A DNA stretch of 6,109 nt from Candidatus Adiutrix sp. (GTDB lineage: Bacteria > Desulfobacterota > Desulfarculia > Adiutricales > Adiutricaceae): the NCBI GenBank assembly GCA_031285975.1, contig JAITVE010000401.1, positions 1-6,109 on the forward strand. Reading direction: 5' to 3'. The position numbers and the translations under genes were made by a program. Within the stretch, counting starts at the first letter, position 1, and every line of letters starts with the position of its first letter. Shown one piece after another: positions 5,235 to 6,109 of this stretch. The notes under the pieces are model-generated. The model saw only the letters and a program-made list of their open reading frames with translations. It did no database searches and was not told where the DNA came from.

Positions 5235-6109
5235 ATGAGTGGTGATAAAAAACCGCCTATAATCAAAAAGGTCATCAAAAAAGGTCACGGCGGCCACCAC
5301 GGCGGCAGCTGGAAGGTGGCCTATGCCGACTTTGTGACGGCCATGATGGCCTTCTTCCTGGTGATGTGGCTCCTGGCCATTTCCTCGGAGAGCGGGCGGG
5401 AAGCCCTGGCCGATTATTTTAATGAACTGACCCTGACCGACGCCATTTTCAACGGCGGCCAGCCCACAGTCTTCGATGCCAGCGGCAGCGGCCAACGGCC
5501 CAGCATCCTGGAAGGCGGCTGTTTCAGCCCCCAAACCAAAGGCGACGCCACCATCAACAGCCAAGTTGACAACGCCACCCTCCAGGCCCAGATGGCCGCC
5601 CTTCTGGAAACCACCCAAACCCTCGCCGAAAACCTGGAAAGCCTTCCCGAAGGCGTGGACGGCGGCGAAGGCAGCGGCGACGCGGGCCGCTCGGACGGCG
5701 CGCCCCTCACCGGCGCGGAACAGCAGTTTTCCGACAGCCTGGTCTCGGACATCCAGGGCAACCTGGGCGACGCGGCGGCAGGGCAGGTGACGGTGGAAAA
5801 AGTGCGGGGCGGGCTGCGCATTCAGATTGTGGATAAAGAGGGCCGCCCCATGTTCGCCTCCGGCGGGCCCACCCTGACCGACGAAGCCAGGGAAATTTTA
5901 TCCATAGTCGGCCAGCGGCTGGCGGGCATTACCCACAAAATATCCATTGAGGGCCACACCGATGCCCTGACCTTTGCCGGTCAACGCATCACCAACTGGG
6001 AACTCTCCACCGCCCGCGCCTCGGCCGCCCGCATTTACCTGTCGCGGACGGGCGTGGCCGACAGCCGCGTGGTGACCGTGGCCGGATACGCCGCCACCCA
6101 GCCGCTGCC
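5235..6109 (+). CDS. motB: MotB, flagellar motor stator protein (3' end cut by the window)
   Basis: The reading frame is open to the window end, giving 291 residues and an incomplete codon. The start carries the typical basic, Gly/His-rich cytoplasmic tail (11-24), then the single membrane helix (about 28-49) with AYADFVTAMMAFFLVMWLL. D32 is the conserved ion-binding aspartate, at the same number as in E. coli. A periplasmic linker rich in Gly, Asp and Ser (about 66-165) leads into the OmpA-like peptidoglycan-binding domain with EGHTDA (239-244), NWELS (254-258) and R261, so the protein is near its end at the window edge. MotB anchors the stator to the cell wall and gates the ion channel. A GGGAAG sequence (5225-5230) precedes the ATG by 4 nt, a modest ribosome-binding site that may rely on coupling with motA. 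The linker holds one cysteine (C96). Confidence 0.95.
   Translation, partial: MSGDKKPPIIKKVIKKGHGGHHGGSWKVAYADFVTAMMAFFLVMWLLAISSESGREALADYFNELTLTDAIFNGGQPTVFDASGSGQRPSILEGGCFSPQTKGDATINSQVDNATLQAQMAALLETTQTLAENLESLPEGVDGGEGSGDAGRSDGAPLTGAEQQFSDSLVSDIQGNLGDAAAGQVTVEKVRGGLRIQIVDKEGRPMFASGGPTLTDEAREILSIVGQRLAGITHKISIEGHTDALTFAGQRITNWELSTARASAARIYLSRTGVADSRVVTVAGYAATQPL

Noticed and set aside
4242..5618. Minus-strand open frame of 458 codons opposite motA and motB
   Set aside because: It spans two well-supported + strand genes, is low-complexity Gly/Val/His-rich, and has no recognisable motif.

Overview
This GC-rich window looks like a piece of a motile deltaproteobacterial (Desulfobacterota, Desulfovibrio-like) chromosome. 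That placement is an inference from the style of the chemoreceptor signalling domain, the MotA/MotB sequences and the dispersed palindromic repeats; no rRNA or other firm taxonomic marker is present. All convincing genes are on the + strand.

Layout: (1) 14-475, an unrecognised soluble protein of about 153 aa whose stop overlaps the start of flgM (472-777), the anti-sigma-28 factor; a strong intrinsic terminator (798-833) closes this unit. (2) 834-1141, a regulatory stretch with an extended -10 promoter (885-915), helically spaced AATATT blocks and a structured leader of about 220 nt. (3) 1142-3067, a membrane-bound methyl-accepting chemotaxis protein with a large helical sensor region and only a partial HAMP segment, followed by an intrinsic terminator (3086-3117). 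(4) 3118-3521, non-coding, with four 20-bp palindromic repeat units (three forward, one inverted) and a pyrimidine tract. (5) 3522-4027, a near-consensus promoter and a HIT-family (HINT-like) nucleotide hydrolase gene, followed by a perfect 14-bp inverted repeat (4063-4102) without a good T-tract. (6) 4103-4367, the motA upstream region with a possible sigma-70 extended -10 promoter and a possible sigma-28 promoter. (7) motA (4368-5222) and motB (5235 to window end, cut off), the flagellar stator genes.

The genes form a motility theme: FlgM holds sigma-28 inactive until the hook is built, and the motAB unit carries a candidate sigma-28 promoter, so both ends of this regulatory link may be in the same window. 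The chemoreceptor would feed the CheA/CheY pathway that controls the motor driven by MotAB. The HIT gene has its own promoter and is probably an unrelated housekeeping gene.

I see no defence system, mobile-element gene, CRISPR array or clearly new multi-gene system. The most interesting points are the covarying palindromic repeat cluster, the candidate sigma-28 promoter embedded in an inverted repeat before motA, the long chemoreceptor leader, the reduced HAMP segment, and the unrecognised gene coupled to flgM.
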